The notes below the pieces were generated by a model, which was given only the letters and a program-made list of their open reading frames with translations, ran no database searches and was not told where the DNA came from. A stretch of DNA of 64,000 nt from Blastobasis lacticolella (Eukaryota; Arthropoda; Insecta; Lepidoptera; Blastobasidae): positions 10,910,001 to 10,974,000 of the forward strand of contig LR990050.1 in the NCBI GenBank assembly GCA_905147135.1, written 5' to 3'. Shown here piece after piece: positions 61,955 to 64,000 of the stretch. Numbering within the stretch: the first letter of the stretch is position 1; every line of letters starts with the position of its first letter. Both the position numbers and the translations under genes were made by a program.

Positions 61955-62133
61955 ACTTGGAAACGATTGGTCTTACAACACTAGTTCCTAGAGTAATACA
62001 ATAGTACTCATCGAGATCTACATTTCGGTTGACAGTTTTAAGTTTGCCAGCTGTCACCTGAAATGTAGATATCGACGAGTACTATCACTTCTCTTTAAGA
62101 ACTAGTGTTGTAGGATAAATCGTTACCGAACTC
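61955..62133. mobile_element. Long near-palindromic foldback element
   Basis: The left arm at about 61955-62035 pairs with the right arm at about 62051-62133 around a 15-nt centre. The best-matched blocks are ACAACACTAGTTC, ATAGTACTC and ATCTACATTTC. By eye the 65-bp core pairs at roughly 85 percent. A second inverted match links GCAGCTGTCAAACTTA just outside the left arm with TAAGTTTGCCAGCTGT at the centre, so it may be compound. No flanking duplication was resolved. Confidence 0.7.
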
Positions 62134-63930
62134 TTTTATCTGTTTTGTGGAACAAAAAGTCGTAGGTTGATAATTATGTCGACTCGACGTTTGTCGGAGA
62201 AACGTTCAGTAGATCAAAAGGTATCTTGACAACTGCTTTTCGGATTGTACGGATTACCCCATAATAATACCAAATTCACGGTAAATATATTTCTCCAATT
62301 ATGGCAACACCAAACATGACACTTGTCAATTTAGAATGACGGTGATTATGCCAATAACATTGTGTTTACACTGTTAGAAAGGGACAAAGGACTATTGATG
62401 GTGACTCTCGCTCTGCCCGGTTTTAGTCAAAGCAGTGCGCAGTCCCTTTGGGTAGTAAGTCCATGGTATTATCATTGTCGCACTCAATTGTTTTGTCTTT
62501 CCCTATTTGTTTTATAAACTGACTATAATATGTTTCTGATGAAGAGTGTCGCTGTTGTCTCTAGCTTGCTATATACTTAGCTAACGATTATAGTTTCGCT
62601 GATATCCACGGGACTGAAACACGTTCCGTCATAACTCCTTATGAATCCCAAACATAGAACATGAGTTAGGCTCGTGTGCTAAATTTTGAGCTATAAAATG
62701 AGTAATTACATACACTCTGAAACACTCGTAACTCCTTGGCGTCGACCCCGGCCCACGCACGTCTCCTCCGGGAAAGGAACACTATTGCGTCGGCGCGTAC
62801 ACTTCTTGCATTAAGCCTTTCGAAAATAGTAACCAGTTAGTCACAAACTTTATATTTAGCTACGTAGGTATTTGCGTATCGTGCAGATTTATTCGCAAAG
62901 ATAAACTCCTTTAAGCTTAGTCATTCCCTTCGAAAATAAAATTGGACTCTAAATCACTGTTAGTAATTCTTGCACGAGCAGACTATCGTGATTTAGTAAA
63001 ATCCTTGCGTCGAATCTTAATGTTTTCAAGATTTTTAGGAGAAAAATTATGGAGCTGCATTGATCATGTTTTATGCAAAAAATTGTCTAATTTATGAAAT
63101 TGTCTGTCCGTTGTCCCATCCTAGGTTCGCTACACTGGCAACCATGCATCACACACGTAATAATCAATGAATAGATAAAAATTTGATAAATGATATTCAA
63201 CTAATGCTCCTCGTTATCCTAATGGCATATTCTCCTAATGTCTGATGCCAGATTGGCTTTATAGGTGAGTATCCTTCGAATCACCATCGAAGCCACCAGA
63301 TTCATTTGATCGTTCGCCTGATCTTAACATTTTTAATATAGTTTGCTTGCTATGTTTGGCATGCTAATTTAGTTTCCTTACTTGAAAATGCTGTAGTTCT
63401 ATTCTTTGCAACCTTAACGTGAAACCTGTGATATTATGAATGAAATGCCCCCTTTGATTATGTTGGCTGTCTGATTCTTTGTTATTAAGGTTGAAAAAAA
63501 AGCATTTTACTTGAGCATATTACTTTGATAAATACGAATTTAAAAAACCTAATCAGCATTCCCGTAACTTTGAATGGAGGCAAACATTTTTGAAACCTTT
63601 ATCTGGCAACTGGAAAATCGGCCTTTATTTGGGACCGGAGGGGAGTTATCAGGGCGTTTTTCAAATAACGGCATCAATTTCGCGCCGGCGTCCTCACCTG
63701 TTATCTGTTCCTCTTCCTGGACCGCACAAAGCGGCCTCTCGTGGGCGGCGCTTTAGAGCGCCACCCGCTCATTTTGTGACACTCCAAATGCCATTATCTT
63801 TTACATATGCGCGGGTCACAAGGTGTGCCTGCGCGGCTCAAATTATGTTAATGATCGCCTAACAAAAGTATAAGCACGTCCGCGGCGGTCTCGTTAAATT
63901 TTAAATCCCATTTATGTTTGGATACCCTTT
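62134..63930. other. No supported gene
   Basis: AT-rich sequence without exon signals until the acceptors near the right edge. Frames at 63574-63862 are GC-driven and unsupported. Confidence 0.4.
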
Positions 63931-63955
63931 CAGGGAATGTTCGTGTTTGTTACAG

Positions 63956-64000
63956 GTACGTAGTGTCCAGACGCTGGCAGGCTGCTATCGAGCGCCCGTC
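63956..64000 (+). CDS. Possible exon start at the window edge
   Basis: An acceptor-like TGTTTGTTACAG ends at 63955, and the remaining 45 bases are open in the phase left by the exon at 32663-32774 (R, then YVVSRRWQAAIERP). An earlier acceptor, TACCCTTTCAG ending at 63933, is also phase-compatible and open. CAG-GTACGT at 63953 would in addition serve as a strong donor. The evidence is therefore ambiguous, and the product is not recognised. Confidence 0.22.

Overview
The window looks like a non-coding, transposon-rich stretch of an insect nuclear genome, most likely a moth or butterfly. This is inferred from overall AT-richness with scattered CpG-rich blocks, long gene-poor distances, GT-AG splice signals, two tRNA-derived SINE families, RTE-like retrotransposon 3' ends, and short dispersed repeats of a kind common in Lepidoptera. 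I see no bacterial-type operons, rRNA genes, bona fide tRNA genes or CRISPR arrays. Assignment below the order cannot be made from this sequence.

The best host-gene evidence is a short coding exon at 32663-32774 with an acceptor, an ATG and a donor, encoding 34 Gly/Ala- then Ser/His-rich residues. Two competing acceptors at the far right edge (63934 and 63956) are both phase-compatible with it. If either is used, most of 32.8-63.9 kb is one long intron and the sequence to the left is upstream intron or intergenic DNA. The gene is not identified.

Mobile DNA dominates the rest. At 1191-3421 there is a 2,231-bp element with 31-bp terminal inverted repeats (one mismatch) and a perfect 8-bp target duplication. 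It carries a two-exon THAP zinc-finger reading frame, an 11-bp minisatellite of about 45 units, and a nested 205-bp inverted-repeat element. The 31-bp ends, 8-bp duplication and N-terminal THAP domain together point to a P-superfamily relative that has lost its catalytic part. Two hAT-like non-autonomous elements follow at 40232-41307 and 55520-56005, each with 8-bp flanking duplications that differ at one base. Four further inverted-repeat or foldback units lie at 29561-29695, 41962-42099, 48049-48362 and 61955-62133.

The retroelements are five copies of a SINE with a GAT-type tail (4527, 12861, 38340, 48377, 49204), four copies of a second SINE (10434, 11687, 18163, 28838), and four 3' pieces of one RTE-like non-LTR family, all on the + strand (30708, 47326, 51113, 59960). 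The 51113 copy keeps reverse-transcriptase motifs but is broken by frameshifts. Two SINE copies carry later insertions, which gives a relative order of events. The remaining long stretches hold no gene I can support.
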